DNA of 64,000 bases. It comes from Prevotella sp. E13-27. Its GTDB lineage: Bacteria; Bacteroidota; Bacteroidia; Bacteroidales; Bacteroidaceae. The stretch is from positions 1,178,001-1,242,000 of the forward strand of contig NZ_JALPSC010000002.1 of the NCBI RefSeq assembly GCF_023217965.1, given 5' to 3'. Shown here one piece after another: positions 15,509 to 25,301 of the stretch. How positions within the stretch are numbered: position 1 is the stretch's first letter; every line of letters begins with the position of its first letter. The notes below the pieces were generated by a model that made no database searches, was not told the origin of the DNA, and saw only the letters and a program-made list of their open reading frames with translations. The position numbers were made by a program, and so were the translations under genes.

Positions 15509-18142
15509 TTAAATCATTTCTATCTGCTGAGTCTTAATCCAGCCCTGCTTACCATCAGACACACGCACCTCTTTCCACTCTCTCATAGAGTCATCGACAA
15601 TGGTAACCTTAGTACCTTCATGCAGGATGAAAAGGTCAGTACCATTGGCAGCAGGAGTGCTCTTCACGCTAACTGCCGACTCCATGATGATGGCTCCTCG
15701 CTGGGTGTCCATCATGTGTTTCTGCTGCCATGCGAAAATGTTGCCAAACACAAAGAGAAGCAGCGCTACGATAGCTCCAAAGAATCCTATCTTGCGAAGG
15801 AGCAACATGTCTGCAAACAGATAGAGCAGAACGAGCAGAAGAGCCAGACCGAGCATTGTCAAAGCGAAATAAGCCCATCCGTCAACACTTGCCATGTTAA
15901 TCAGCGAGCGATACCAGGTGACGAAGAACATCTCCGACTCAGGCAGAATCTTGTCGATGGTCTTTGAACGAGCCATCTGCAGATTGAAACGCACGTCGGC
16001 ATCGCTTGGCGACAACATTAGTGCACGTTCATAGTTCAGAATGGCACGTGTGTTGTCTTCCGTGCGGTAATAAGCGTTGCCGAGATTATAATAAAGCTCA
16101 AAGCTCACGCCGCTCTTCAACAGCGAGTCATAGAGCACAACGGCTTGCTGATAGTTGCCACTTGCATAGGCGCTGTCGGCCATAGCCTTCGTAACGCCTG
16201 TATCCACGCCCTCGGCATCAGCACTTGAAGGCATCAGCGAGAGGAGAGAACATGCAAGTATGAACATCACGGACTTGAACACATTGTCTGACGACTTTTT
16301 CTTATTCTTCTTCATCATCGACTCTAACTTTTCTATCACAGAGACTGCCTCTTTATAGACCTTGCTCATGTTGCCACGAGGATCGCCTGGGGCATAGCGC
16401 TGATATTCACACATATCGAGGATTTCGACAAAGGCGTTAACTGCCTCAGGCTCAGCGCCTCGCTCATCGAAACGCTCACGGATATTGTCACGATTCAGCT
16501 TGGCAACAGGAATGTTCAGCTTGTCGCCCACATATCCCCACATAGCACGGAGCACTTCATCGAAGAACTCGTTGGACTTGTTGTCGTTCATAAGCTTGGC
16601 AGCTTTCTTCAGTCGCTTGGTAGCAACCTTGTTTGCCTTACCCGCACGAGAGCCTACAACATCGGCATTAGCGATGGCACGCTGGCGGAAGATGACAAAG
16701 AGAGCCACAAAGATGGCGAGAAGAACGCCCATAACAGCCCAATAGATGCCGCTGCCGAAGAAGAACGAACCAACCTTCTTCTGCTTAACATCGCCAAGCT
16801 TGATGTAGCGGATGTCCTTTGCCAGAGTCTGCACTTCCTCCTGAGACGAATAGTCTCTCATGGTGTTAACCTCTGAGCCGTCACCCTTCTCGACATGAAT
16901 ATGGAAGGCTTCTGTCTTAACAGTTTCATACTTACGGGTGGCTGTGTTGAAGAATACGAACTCCACTGGAGGAATGTCAAACTCTCCCTGATGACGGGGA
17001 ACAGTAAGGAACTCATAGACCATGCTTCCTTCAAGGCCATTGGTAGTGAGTTTGGTCTTGTCGGTCTGCTTAGCATCGTAGCGGTCGAAGTCCTTGGGGA
17101 ATTCTACAACAGGTTCCTTGATGAGCTTCAAGTTACCAACGCCACTCACAACAACCTTCATGTTTATTGGGTCATTGGCCTTTACTTCGGTCTTATCGAC
17201 AGTAGCAGAAATGCTGAACTTGCCTACTCCACCGGAGAAGTTTACAGGACGCTCAGGAAGAGGCTCTACTTCGATGTCTATGCCTGGTGCCTTGATGGAC
17301 TTCTTGACTTCAACATATCCTGAGCCACCATTGAAGAAGGCTTCGAAAGGATCAACATATCTGTTACGCATAGCCACGATGCCGTTAAAGGTAAGGCTGG
17401 GAATATGCAGCTTACCAGTAATCTGTGGGAACATGACATACTGACTCCACGTAACGGTATTATAGTTTCGGCCATTGAACTGCTCCAATGAAAAACTCTT
17501 CTGCTGAGGAAGAGGCACCTCCTGAGTATGGAAGCCTTTCAAGTCGGGCATCTTACCCTCAAGCTGGGTGAGGTTAACGAGCGAATAGACCTTATAAGTG
17601 AGTAAGATAGGCTCCTGCTCATAGACGCGCTTCTTGTTGGCACTGACACGAATGAACAGCTCATTGCCAGAGATGTTCTTACCCATATCCTGCTCTTGAG
17701 CATCGCGATGATGACGACTGTTGCCACTACCTGAACCACCGCCATTATTCTGACTCTGGGCCTGTCCGCTTACAACAATCTTGACTGTGTTGGAAGAAAT
17801 CTTCTTACCGTCGGCAGTAACACTTGCTGAAGGCAGAGTGAACGTTCCGTTCTTGTTGGCCACCAAGATATAGGTCAGCGTTGTAGATGAAGACTGCGAC
17901 GTCTTTCCGTTTATGATTTGAAAGCTCGATGATGTAGAACGGCTCGGACCCATGAGTACCTCAAAGGCATCAGGAACGTGACCCATACTGAAATCACTAA
18001 TATCCTGAGTGTCAATGGAATATTGCAGTCGGAACTGCTGACCAGTTGCCACCTGCTGAGGCGCATTGGCTGTGATGTGCTGAGCCAATGCTGCTACGAT
18101 GTTTAAGATTAGAAACGATAAAAATAAAAACAGTCTTTTCAT
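15509..18142 (-). CDS. BatD-BatE fusion (aerotolerance operon)
   Basis: An 877-residue protein with a signal peptide (1-20). Residues 21-430 are BatD-like beta-rich extracytoplasmic domains, with a Gly/Ser/Asn-rich linker near 131-142. A membrane helix lies at 466-486 and a cytoplasmic BatD tail follows to about 605. Then MMKKNKKKSSDN (609-620) begins a second signal-peptide-like segment (to about 643), TPR repeats (650-725), two membrane helices (756-780, 787-804) and a C-terminal SH3-like domain (815-875), which is BatE architecture. Bat proteins are linked to oxygen tolerance in Bacteroides fragilis. The internal Met-Lys signal suggests two genes joined in frame, or an internal start at 16315-16318. 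Confidence 0.88.
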   Translation of the reverse strand: MKRLFLFLSFLILNIVAALAQHITANAPQQVATGQQFRLQYSIDTQDISDFSMGHVPDAFEVLMGPSRSTSSSFQIINGKTSQSSSTTLTYILVANKNGTFTLPSASVTADGKKISSNTVKIVVSGQAQSQNNGGGSGSGNSRHHRDAQEQDMGKNISGNELFIRVSANKKRVYEQEPILLTYKVYSLVNLTQLEGKMPDLKGFHTQEVPLPQQKSFSLEQFNGRNYNTVTWSQYVMFPQITGKLHIPSLTFNGIVAMRNRYVDPFEAFFNGGSGYVEVKKSIKAPGIDIEVEPLPERPVNFSGGVGKFSISATVDKTEVKANDPINMKVVVSGVGNLKLIKEPVVEFPKDFDRYDAKQTDKTKLTTNGLEGSMVYEFLTVPRHQGEFDIPPVEFVFFNTATRKYETVKTEAFHIHVEKGDGSEVNTMRDYSSQEEVQTLAKDIRYIKLGDVKQKKVGSFFFGSGIYWAVMGVLLAIFVALFVIFRQRAIANADVVGSRAGKANKVATKRLKKAAKLMNDNKSNEFFDEVLRAMWGYVGDKLNIPVAKLNRDNIRERFDERGAEPEAVNAFVEILDMCEYQRYAPGDPRGNMSKVYKEAVSVIEKLESMMKKNKKKSSDNVFKSVMFILACSLLSLMPSSADAEGVDTGVTKAMADSAYASGNYQQAVVLYDSLLKSGVSFELYYNLGNAYYRTEDNTRAILNYERALMLSPSDADVRFNLQMARSKTIDKILPESEMFFVTWYRSLINMASVDGWAYFALTMLGLALLLVLLYLFADMLLLRKIGFFGAIVALLLFVFGNIFAWQQKHMMDTQRGAIIMESAVSVKSTPAANGTDLFILHEGTKVTIVDDSMREWKEVRVSDGKQGWIKTQQIEMI

Positions 18143-18205
18143 TACCTATTCTATCTTTTGTCTTTTTATAATCTGTTCTGTCTTTTGTCTTTAATAATCA
18201 AACGA

Positions 18206-19918
18206 CTACCAGTTCTTTTCATTGCGACGACGATCGCCCTGCTTCTGAGCTTCGTTCATACGCTTCTGTGTCTGTTTCTCCTGCTGCATGGCAGCGTTAA
18301 GCAACTGTTCAGCATTCTCCTTACTCATCTGAGGCTTCTGCTGTTCCTGCTTCTTTTCCTGCTGCTTGTCTTGCTGCTGATCCTGCTGCTGTTGCTGCTG
18401 TTGTTGCTGCTGCTGATTCTTTTTGTCTTTATCCTGATTCTGCTTCTGTCGTTTGCAAAGCTCAAGATTGTAACGCGCTTCATCGTCACGAGGATTCAGG
18501 CGCAGACACTGTTTATAGTTCTCAATAGCCTCACCATACATCTTGTGCTGCTGGCACACTACGCCTAAGTTATGATAGGCCATAGACTTACGTGTGGGGT
18601 TGGTCTCCAGCTTGCACGACTTCTCATAAGCGACAACAGCTGCAGAGTCTTTCCTCTGAGCAAGCAGGGCGTTGCCGAGATTATAGTGAGCCTGCGGATT
18701 CTTGTCGTTTTTCTCAATAGCCTTGCTGTATGACGTCTCAGCATGCTCAAAGTCCTTCTTCTGATAGAACTTGTTTCCATGACGCACATGAGAACGGTCA
18801 TTCTGCGCAGACACAGGGAGCGACACAAACAAGCCCATCGTAAGAACACACATGATGAGGACTGACATGAAGACAGAAGACTTCTTTGAATTATCCTTCT
18901 TTCCGAATATCTTTATTCTACTCATAAGCGGATTCTTGCTTTCCAAGATGATTACCTCAAGTATCAACAGCAACAGGACTATTATGCCAACAGCCTGAAA
19001 CTGTTCGTCGAAATCACTATACATGGTGCTTTCAGTCTCACTCTTCTCGAGTTTGTCGAGCTCTGCGTCAAGCATACGCTGAGCATTGGAGTTATTCTCC
19101 ACATGAATGTATGCTCCTCCGCCAGCCTGAGCAATCTCGCTACACATCTGCTCATTCAAGGCAGACATAACTGTATTGCCAGAATTGTCTGTCATATATT
19201 CGCCAGTCTCCTTAACAGGAATAGGAGCACCGCTGGTAGAGCCAAAACCGAGAACATAGACACGCATGCCCATCTCTTTCGCCTCCTTGGCAGCATCGAG
19301 CGCCCCACCCTCGTGGTCTTCACCATCGGTAATAACGATGATTGCCTTGCCAATGTTCTCCTGCTGAGTGAAGCTGTGAGATGCCATACGAATGGCTGCA
19401 GCAATGTCTGTGCCTTGATTCAGAATCATTGACGGATCAATGCTCGAAAGGAACATCTTTGCCGACACATAGTCGCTCGTTATAGGCAACTGAACGAAGG
19501 CATCGCCAGCAAAGACTATCAAGCCTATCTTGTCGTTGGTAAAGTTATCGACAAGATTCTCAATCATCATCTTTGCACGGTCAAGACGACTTGGCTGCAC
19601 ATCCTGTGCCCTCATGGAGTTACTGATGTCCATTGCGATGACAGTCTCGATGCCAGTACGTTTCTCATGACTGATGCGAGTACCAAACTGCGGACGGGCC
19701 AGCATGACGAAGAGAAGTGCCAAGGCAGCCTCAAGGAGATAGAACTTTACTGCTTTTCTCGCACGTGACACATCGGGCATCAGTTGCTTCAGCAGCTCTG
19801 GGTCGCCAAACTTACGCAAGCGTTTCTTCTGACTCCTGTTCGAGATGAAACGAACAACAGCCAAAAGTGCCACAAGCACCAATCCATATAGATAAATAGG
19901 GTCTTCAAATCTAAACAT
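18206..19918 (-). CDS. BatB-BatC fusion: VWA domain plus TPR and poly-Gln tail
   Basis: A 570-residue protein from the ATG at 19918; a TTG three codons upstream is less likely. Two N-terminal membrane helices (8-26, 60-74) precede a von Willebrand A domain with the metal-binding MIDAS motif DISNS (97-101) and TDGED. A membrane helix at 311-327 ends the BatB part. A second signal-like helix (350-371, ending near VSAQ) opens the BatC part, with three TPR motifs (375-490). The tail has an uninterrupted run of 11 Gln and is rich in Gln and Lys. It lies 23 bases after batA. The fused arrangement matches that of batDE downstream. Confidence 0.9.
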   Translation of the reverse strand: MFRFEDPIYLYGLVLVALLAVVRFISNRSQKKRLRKFGDPELLKQLMPDVSRARKAVKFYLLEAALALLFVMLARPQFGTRISHEKRTGIETVIAMDISNSMRAQDVQPSRLDRAKMMIENLVDNFTNDKIGLIVFAGDAFVQLPITSDYVSAKMFLSSIDPSMILNQGTDIAAAIRMASHSFTQQENIGKAIIVITDGEDHEGGALDAAKEAKEMGMRVYVLGFGSTSGAPIPVKETGEYMTDNSGNTVMSALNEQMCSEIAQAGGGAYIHVENNSNAQRMLDAELDKLEKSETESTMYSDFDEQFQAVGIIVLLLLILEVIILESKNPLMSRIKIFGKKDNSKKSSVFMSVLIMCVLTMGLFVSLPVSAQNDRSHVRHGNKFYQKKDFEHAETSYSKAIEKNDKNPQAHYNLGNALLAQRKDSAAVVAYEKSCKLETNPTRKSMAYHNLGVVCQQHKMYGEAIENYKQCLRLNPRDDEARYNLELCKRQKQNQDKDKKNQQQQQQQQQQQDQQQDKQQEKKQEQQKPQMSKENAEQLLNAAMQQEKQTQKRMNEAQKQGDRRRNEKNW

Positions 19919-19941
19919 AAGATACAATCTAAAGAATCTTG

Positions 19942-20940
19942 TTAAGGAATTCGTCTAAACACCGTAATTCTCATGAGCACCTCAAGTAACAGGAAGATAA
20001 CAGCGAACAAGGCAAATGTCTGATATGCCTCATAGCGACGACTGTACTGCTTAACGTTGAGCTTGCTCTTCTCAAGTTTATCAATCTCTTTATATATCTG
20101 ATTAAGTTCCTTATTGTTCTTGGCACGATAGAAATCGCCATCAGTAGCAGAAGCTATTGAGCGAAGTGTCTGCTCGTCAATCTCAACAGGCAGATTGACA
20201 TACTGTGTGGCACCGCCTACATTCATAGGATAGCGGGCCGTACCTGTGGTTCCTACTCCAATGGTATAGACTCTTACGCCAAGACTCTTGGCTATCTCAG
20301 CAGCTGTCATAGGAGAAATGTCGCCTCGGTTGTTAGAGCCGTCAGTAAGCAGTATCACCACCTTGCTCTTAGCCTTAGAGTCCTTCAGACGGCTTACTGC
20401 ATTAGCCAATCCCATACCAATGGCTGTTCCGTCTTCGATAAGGCCACGAGCAGCAATATCAGTACGTATATTCTGAAGCAATGAGAGCAGCGACGAATGG
20501 TCGGTTGTCATAGGACACTGTGTGAAGGCTTCGCCAGCAAAGATTGTTAGTCCGATATTATCATTAGGACGACCAGCCACGAATTCTGCTGCGACATTCT
20601 TTGCTGCCTCGATGCGATTAGGGCGCAGGTCTTCAGCAAGCATTGATGTAGAGACGTCCATAACCATCATAATGTCTATTCCCTCAACAGTCTGATCCTT
20701 CCATGCGTTATGGGTCTGAGGACGAGCCAAAGCCAACACCAGTGCCACGAAGGCTGCTATGCGAAGTAAAGGCAGAACAGGCATCAGCGTTATTCGCCAG
20801 CTTCGCGGAGCATAACGGAAGGCAAAGGTGTCTGACATCCGCATGGTGGGTTCTGTTTTCTTGCGATACATCGCATACCATAGAATATATGGTATGATGA
20901 GCAATAGCGCAAGAAGATATTCTTTATTGGCAAATTCCAT
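19942..20940 (-). CDS. batA: BatA, VWA-domain membrane protein
   Basis: A 332-residue protein with two N-terminal membrane helices (about 8-24 and 56-73), a von Willebrand A domain with MIDAS motif DVSTSM (about 94-99) and LTDGSNN, and a C-terminal membrane helix (about 307-325). It is expected to form a membrane complex with BatB, whose VWA domain faces the same compartment, and to work with the MoxR ATPase encoded upstream. Family and operon position (after the BatD-like gene, before batBC) agree with the aerotolerance operon of Bacteroides. Called batA by order; A and B are close paralogues. Confidence 0.9.
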   Translation of the reverse strand: MEFANKEYLLALLLIIPYILWYAMYRKKTEPTMRMSDTFAFRYAPRSWRITLMPVLPLLRIAAFVALVLALARPQTHNAWKDQTVEGIDIMMVMDVSTSMLAEDLRPNRIEAAKNVAAEFVAGRPNDNIGLTIFAGEAFTQCPMTTDHSSLLSLLQNIRTDIAARGLIEDGTAIGMGLANAVSRLKDSKAKSKVVILLTDGSNNRGDISPMTAAEIAKSLGVRVYTIGVGTTGTARYPMNVGGATQYVNLPVEIDEQTLRSIASATDGDFYRAKNNKELNQIYKEIDKLEKSKLNVKQYSRRYEAYQTFALFAVIFLLLEVLMRITVFRRIP

Positions 20941-20984
20941 ATATTGTAAACTTTACCTTTTTCTTTATTCAATCAAAACAAATA

Positions 20985-22109
20985 CTAATCCAACAGAGCA
21001 TAGAGGCTATAGACGATATAGCAGAACAACACTACAGAAGCAACAGTCAGCGTTATTATGACTGTCTTCAGAAGTGTTCTCTCCTTCTTAGACTTCTGTT
21101 CCTCCTCTGTGTACTTTGGCTGAACAACCTCAACAGTCTGCATGTCCTCACGCTTCGTTTCATTGATAAACTCCAATGCACTAACCAAGTTGGCATCGTT
21201 CTCATTTATCAGCGTAGAATATTTTGCAAACTTAACAAGGTCGGCAGTCTGGAACAGATGTCTGAGCTCATCGAGGGATTTGGCATCGGCAGATGCCATG
21301 AGCTGCTCAATAATCTCGCTACTTGTCATCTCCATAGCAGAGAAGCCGTAACGTTCCTCGATGTATTTTCGCAGAGCATCAGTAAGCCTTGTATAGTACT
21401 TCTTAAGTTCTTCCTGGTTATCGTCGGCAGGACGATGGTCTGTTCTAAGTGTCTCAATCTCCTTTATAGCACGCTGGTGAGGCAAGATGCGCTTCACGAA
21501 ACTAATTGTCTTAATGATTGGCTTGTTGTCGCGAAGTCTAAGATAGAGATAATAACTCACAATCATCAGCACAAGCAAAAGAACGCTCAGCCAGAACGGA
21601 GTCTTCCACTCACTCCACAGGAATGGGTTTGACTGCACATCCTTAGGACCAAAGAAATTCTCAGGATGAAGCGTATCTACATCCAAGGTAAGAACCTTGA
21701 GAGCCAGACTCTTGCTCTTATAAACCTTACCACCAATCTTTACCTCAAAGGGTGGCAGATAATAGAGAGTATCGTCAAATGAGGTGATAGTATAAGTAAC
21801 CGTGCGCTCAACAAATCCGTTCTCAGTTCCGTGAACACCTTCTTCCTTGCTTTCAAGAACCTCAACACCTGGAGTTATCTCCTGACTGGCTTTGAAAACA
21901 GGAAACACGGCATCACTACCCTCCTTCATTGTTGCCTTAACCTTCACTTTCGCCTGCTCACCAATCAAAATCTCGATTGGACTGATAGTTGCCTCAACAG
22001 AAGCATCCTGTGAGAAAGACGGCATAGTAAAAAGCATAGCGACAACAATCATTGACAATCTGCTTGTCAGACGGGCTACGGTTAATTTACTCGATTCTAT
22101 ATATTTCAT
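20985..22109 (-). CDS. BatD-like membrane protein of the Bat operon
   Basis: A 374-residue protein with a long signal sequence (about 15-34, ending FSQ), an extracytoplasmic beta-domain (35-165), a membrane helix (172-191), a cytoplasmic helical domain (200-300) with LRKYIEERYGFSAMEMTSSEII, and a C-terminal membrane helix (350-372). This layout is that of the second, smaller BatD-like protein found between DUF58 and batA in Bacteroidetes. It may assist assembly of the VWA proteins. It is 59 bases downstream of the DUF58 gene and 44 bases upstream of batA. Confidence 0.8.
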   Translation of the reverse strand: MKYIESSKLTVARLTSRLSMIVVAMLFTMPSFSQDASVEATISPIEILIGEQAKVKVKATMKEGSDAVFPVFKASQEITPGVEVLESKEEGVHGTENGFVERTVTYTITSFDDTLYYLPPFEVKIGGKVYKSKSLALKVLTLDVDTLHPENFFGPKDVQSNPFLWSEWKTPFWLSVLLLVLMIVSYYLYLRLRDNKPIIKTISFVKRILPHQRAIKEIETLRTDHRPADDNQEELKKYYTRLTDALRKYIEERYGFSAMEMTSSEIIEQLMASADAKSLDELRHLFQTADLVKFAKYSTLINENDANLVSALEFINETKREDMQTVEVVQPKYTEEEQKSKKERTLLKTVIITLTVASVVLFCYIVYSLYALLD

Positions 22110-22168
22110 TACGATTCAAATAAACAATGATGTTTGTTTCATCTTCCTGAATACTCAAACAGATGTTA

Positions 22169-23038
22169 TTAACGTCTTTGCATGAACAAGCCCATCAGAG
22201 CCTTCACATAATCTTCATCTGTTGCAACACTAACGTTGTCAACATTACATTTAGCAAAGGTCTCCTTAAGTCTTATCTGATGAGTATTCCAATATCGATG
22301 ATAGGCATCACGGAGCTTCTTGCTGCTTGTGTCAATATACTGTTCGTAACCTGTCTCAGCATCGACAATCTTCATCAGACCCACATCAGGCAGTTCCTTA
22401 GCACGCTTGTCATAGACCTGAATAGCTACAAGATCATGCTTCCTGTTAGCTATAGTCAGCTGCTGAAAGAAATCCTGTCTAACATAGAAGTCACTCAAGA
22501 GGAATGCTGTGCAACGACGCTTTGACACACTTGTAAGGAACTCCACAGCCTGTGCCACATCGGTGCGCTTTGATTCTGGCTGGAAGTCAAGCATCTCGCG
22601 AATGATATAGAGAATGTGCTTTCTGCCTTTCTTGGGAGGAATATATTTTTCCACCTTGTCAGAGAAGAACACCACACCAATCTTATCATTATTCTGGATG
22701 GCAGAGAATGCTATCGTTGCAGCAATCTCAGTCACCATATCACGTTTCATCAGCTTCTGAGTGCCAAAGTCCTGAGAGCCGCTGACATCGATAAGCAGCA
22801 TAACAGTAAGCTCACGCTCTTCCTCGAACACCTTAACGTATGGCTTATGGAAACGCGCAGTAACGTTCCAGTCAATATCGCGAACATCGTCACCATACTG
22901 ATATTCTCTTACCTCAGAGAATGCCATACCGCGACCTTTGAACGCTGAGTGATACTGACCGGCAAAGATGTTCGAGCTAAGACCGCGTGCCTTAATCTCG
23001 ATTTTTCTTACCTTCTTAATTATATCAGATGTATCCAT
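22169..23038 (-). CDS. DUF58 domain protein of the MoxR-Bat operon
   Basis: A 289-residue protein with the DUF58 signature DVRDIDWNVTARFHKPYVKVFEEERELTVM-type core (about residues 50-80, only partly quoted) followed by a VWA-like MLLIDVSGSQDFG with the DxSGS metal site. DUF58 proteins pair with MoxR ATPases and are thought to be adaptor or substrate-presenting factors. Its ATG overlaps the last base of the moxR stop region (moxR ends at 23038), indicating translational coupling with the ATPase. Confidence 0.92.
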   Translation of the reverse strand: MDTSDIIKKVRKIEIKARGLSSNIFAGQYHSAFKGRGMAFSEVREYQYGDDVRDIDWNVTARFHKPYVKVFEEERELTVMLLIDVSGSQDFGTQKLMKRDMVTEIAATIAFSAIQNNDKIGVVFFSDKVEKYIPPKKGRKHILYIIREMLDFQPESKRTDVAQAVEFLTSVSKRRCTAFLLSDFYVRQDFFQQLTIANRKHDLVAIQVYDKRAKELPDVGLMKIVDAETGYEQYIDTSSKKLRDAYHRYWNTHQIRLKETFAKCNVDNVSVATDEDYVKALMGLFMQRR

Positions 23039-24033
23039 CAGGGAACTTCCACCTTATTGATAATCTTTGAAATGATTTCTTCGCTTGTAATATTGCTTGC
23101 CTCAGCCTCGTATGTCAATCCGATGCGATGACGCAACACGTCGTGTGCCACAGCTCTTACGTCTTCTGGAACAACATATCCTCTACGCTTGATGAAGGCA
23201 TAGGCACGTGCTGCCTTTGCAAGATTTATAGATGCACGAGGCGAACCACCGAATGAAATCATGTCTTTCAGTTCCTTCAAACCATAATGATCAGGATAAC
23301 GGGTGGCAAAGACAATATCAGCAATATACTGCTCAATCTTCTCATCAAGATAAACCTCTCGCACTACTTCACGAGCCTTAAGAATCTCTTCGGCTGTTGT
23401 GACAGGTGTCACCTTAGGAAGTGAGCCACCAATATTCTCGCGAATAATCTTCTTCTCCTCGTCGAGCGTAGGATAGTCTATCACAACCTTGAGCATGAAA
23501 CGGTCAACCTGTGCCTCAGGCAACGGATATGTGCCTTCCTGCTCGATAGGGTTCTGTGTAGCCATCACAAGGAATGGTGTTGGCAAGTCAAATGTCTCGC
23601 CACCAATTGTTACCTGCTTCTCCTGCATGGCTTCGAGCAATGCGCTCTGTACCTTTGCTGGAGCACGGTTAATCTCATCTGCCAAGACGAAGTTTGCAAA
23701 TACAGGACCTTTCTTGGTCATGAACTGTTCGTCCTTCTGAGAATATATCATTGTGCCTGTTACGTCTGCAGGCAACAAGTCTGGGGTAAACTGTATTCGA
23801 CTATACTTTGAGTCTATGAGCTGTGACAATGTCTTGATAGCCAACGTCTTAGCCAAGCCAGGCACACCTTCGAGCAGAATATTACCATCGCTCAGCAAGC
23901 CAATGAGTAATGAATCCACAAGGTGTTTCTGTCCTACAATAACACGATCCATACCAGCCACGAGGTTGGTTACGAATGCGCTTTGCTGTTCAATCCGGAT
24001 ATTCAATTCACGGATATCAATTGCTTCTGCCAT
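23038..24033 (-). CDS. MoxR-family AAA+ ATPase
   Basis: A 331-residue AAA+ ATPase. Walker A is GVPGLAKT (about 59-66), Walker B is FVLADEINRAP (about 120-130), sensor 1 is MATQNPIEQEGTYPLPEAQ, and an arginine finger region follows. MoxR ATPases act as chaperones for assembling VWA-protein complexes, here the Bat proteins encoded downstream. It follows the HU-like/LysM gene by 32 bases and is translationally coupled to the DUF58 gene. Confidence 0.94.
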   Translation of the reverse strand: MAEAIDIRELNIRIEQQSAFVTNLVAGMDRVIVGQKHLVDSLLIGLLSDGNILLEGVPGLAKTLAIKTLSQLIDSKYSRIQFTPDLLPADVTGTMIYSQKDEQFMTKKGPVFANFVLADEINRAPAKVQSALLEAMQEKQVTIGGETFDLPTPFLVMATQNPIEQEGTYPLPEAQVDRFMLKVVIDYPTLDEEKKIIRENIGGSLPKVTPVTTAEEILKAREVVREVYLDEKIEQYIADIVFATRYPDHYGLKELKDMISFGGSPRASINLAKAARAYAFIKRRGYVVPEDVRAVAHDVLRHRIGLTYEAEASNITSEEIISKIINKVEVP

Positions 24034-24065
24034 AATTCTGTTTGTTTTTTTTATTCTAATTGTTT

Positions 24066-25301
24066 TTATTGCTTGTTTTTCTTATTGACATTTTTCTTCC
24101 ATTCCAACTTAGGAATCTTAATATCCTGGCCTTCTGGGAGTACGCTTGAAGCAGTAATGCCATTATAGACTTCTATATAACAAGCCATACCCTCACCAAG
24201 GTAGCGACGTGAGAGACGGTCTGAAGTATCGTCTTTCTTCGTTTTCACGACACTTGCCGTACCCATAATATAGTAGGCTCCGTAACGTACTCGAGAGTCC
24301 ATCTGTTCATACTTCTTGTATTCAGGCTCTGATTCTACGACATTGGTCTTAGCAGCCTCAGTAGTTTGTGGTTCAGCCTTAACCGCCTGGACTGAGTCTT
24401 TAAAAACAGAGTCTTTCTTAGCAGCTGCTGAATCATTGGTTGCAGCAATAATCATGCTGTCTTTATGCTGCTTTTCGTCAGAAGGAACCAACTCTTGTTC
24501 AACAACATCTTCTTTCTGACTATTAATCAGGTTCTTTACATTATCAGACAAGAATACGCCTGCTATGAAACCAACCAAAAGTGCTGCAACGACAGCGCCG
24601 TAAATTACCCATGACTTATTGTCATTACTAATGTCGGTATTATCGGTATTATCGGTATTATCGATATTATCGTCACTATCAGTAACCACTTCTGTGTCAT
24701 CAGATGCGGGAACTTCTTCTTCAGCAATCTCAATCATCTCGCTGTTGTCATCAGCAGTAGTTGTAGTTTCTTCCTGCTGTTCAACTTGTTGGGGCTCTTC
24801 GATAGCAGTTTCATCAACAGTGTCAGAAGTAACGATTTCTTCTGTTGAAGTCTCAACTTCCTCAACAGGTGCTTCTGGAGCTTCAGGTTCAGTATATACC
24901 TCAGTCTCATATTCTGCTGCATCCTCAGACTCAATATCAGATTCAGTAGCAACAACAGGATTCATATCGTCAAAGGTTACGCCCTCATTCAATATCACTG
25001 TCTCAAAGCTGGAGAACGGCTTGTTGACAATGTCCTTCATCGTGGTATCAGGAGTAAAGGAAATCTTTGCGTGACTATCAATAAGCACCCTTTCACCTGT
25101 ATTCACATTTACGCTCTCACGAGCTTCAACATTAACAAGCTTGAAAGTGCCGAGTCCTTTAACCTTTACAATCTCGTCGATGTTCATTCCTTCTTGGATA
25201 AGGTCAAAGAAAGCATTAACGAAACTCACTGCCTCGTCATTGCTCAGTCCACCCTTATTCACAAGGATAGTTGCCAGTTCTTGAACACCAAATTTTGCCA
25301 T
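24066..25301 (-). CDS. Membrane-anchored HU-like protein with C-terminal LysM-like domain
   Basis: A 411-residue protein of unusual build. Residues 1-95 are an HU/IHF-type fold, with VKGLGTFKL (48-56) and VNVNTGERV (64-72) in the DNA-binding arm position. Residues 110-228 are a strongly acidic Glu/Asp/Thr linker that includes DNT repeated three times (about 215-223). Residues 231-251 form a single membrane helix. After a charged periplasmic linker, residues 342-397 resemble a LysM peptidoglycan-binding domain (KKDDTSDRLSRRYLGEG, then LPEGQDIKIPKL). A reasonable inference is a tether between nucleoid and cell wall. The gene starts one base from the end of a small HU gene and precedes moxR. Confidence 0.85.
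   Translation of the reverse strand: MAKFGVQELATILVNKGGLSNDEAVSFVNAFFDLIQEGMNIDEIVKVKGLGTFKLVNVEARESVNVNTGERVLIDSHAKISFTPDTTMKDIVNKPFSSFETVILNEGVTFDDMNPVVATESDIESEDAAEYETEVYTEPEAPEAPVEEVETSTEEIVTSDTVDETAIEEPQQVEQQEETTTTADDNSEMIEIAEEEVPASDDTEVVTDSDDNIDNTDNTDNTDISNDNKSWVIYGAVVAALLVGFIAGVFLSDNVKNLINSQKEDVVEQELVPSDEKQHKDSMIIAATNDSAAAKKDSVFKDSVQAVKAEPQTTEAAKTNVVESEPEYKKYEQMDSRVRYGAYYIMGTASVVKTKKDDTSDRLSRRYLGEGMACYIEVYNGITASSVLPEGQDIKIPKLEWKKNVNKKNKQ

Noticed and set aside
18158..18568. Leu-rich 136-residue plus-strand frame
   Set aside because: It arises from reading the Gln-repeat DNA of batBC on the other strand.
24643..24681. Member of the CTAGT 9-bp repeat family
   Set aside because: It has a 9-base period (TCGGTATTA) but a different sequence, and is explained by DNT codon repeats in the acidic linker.
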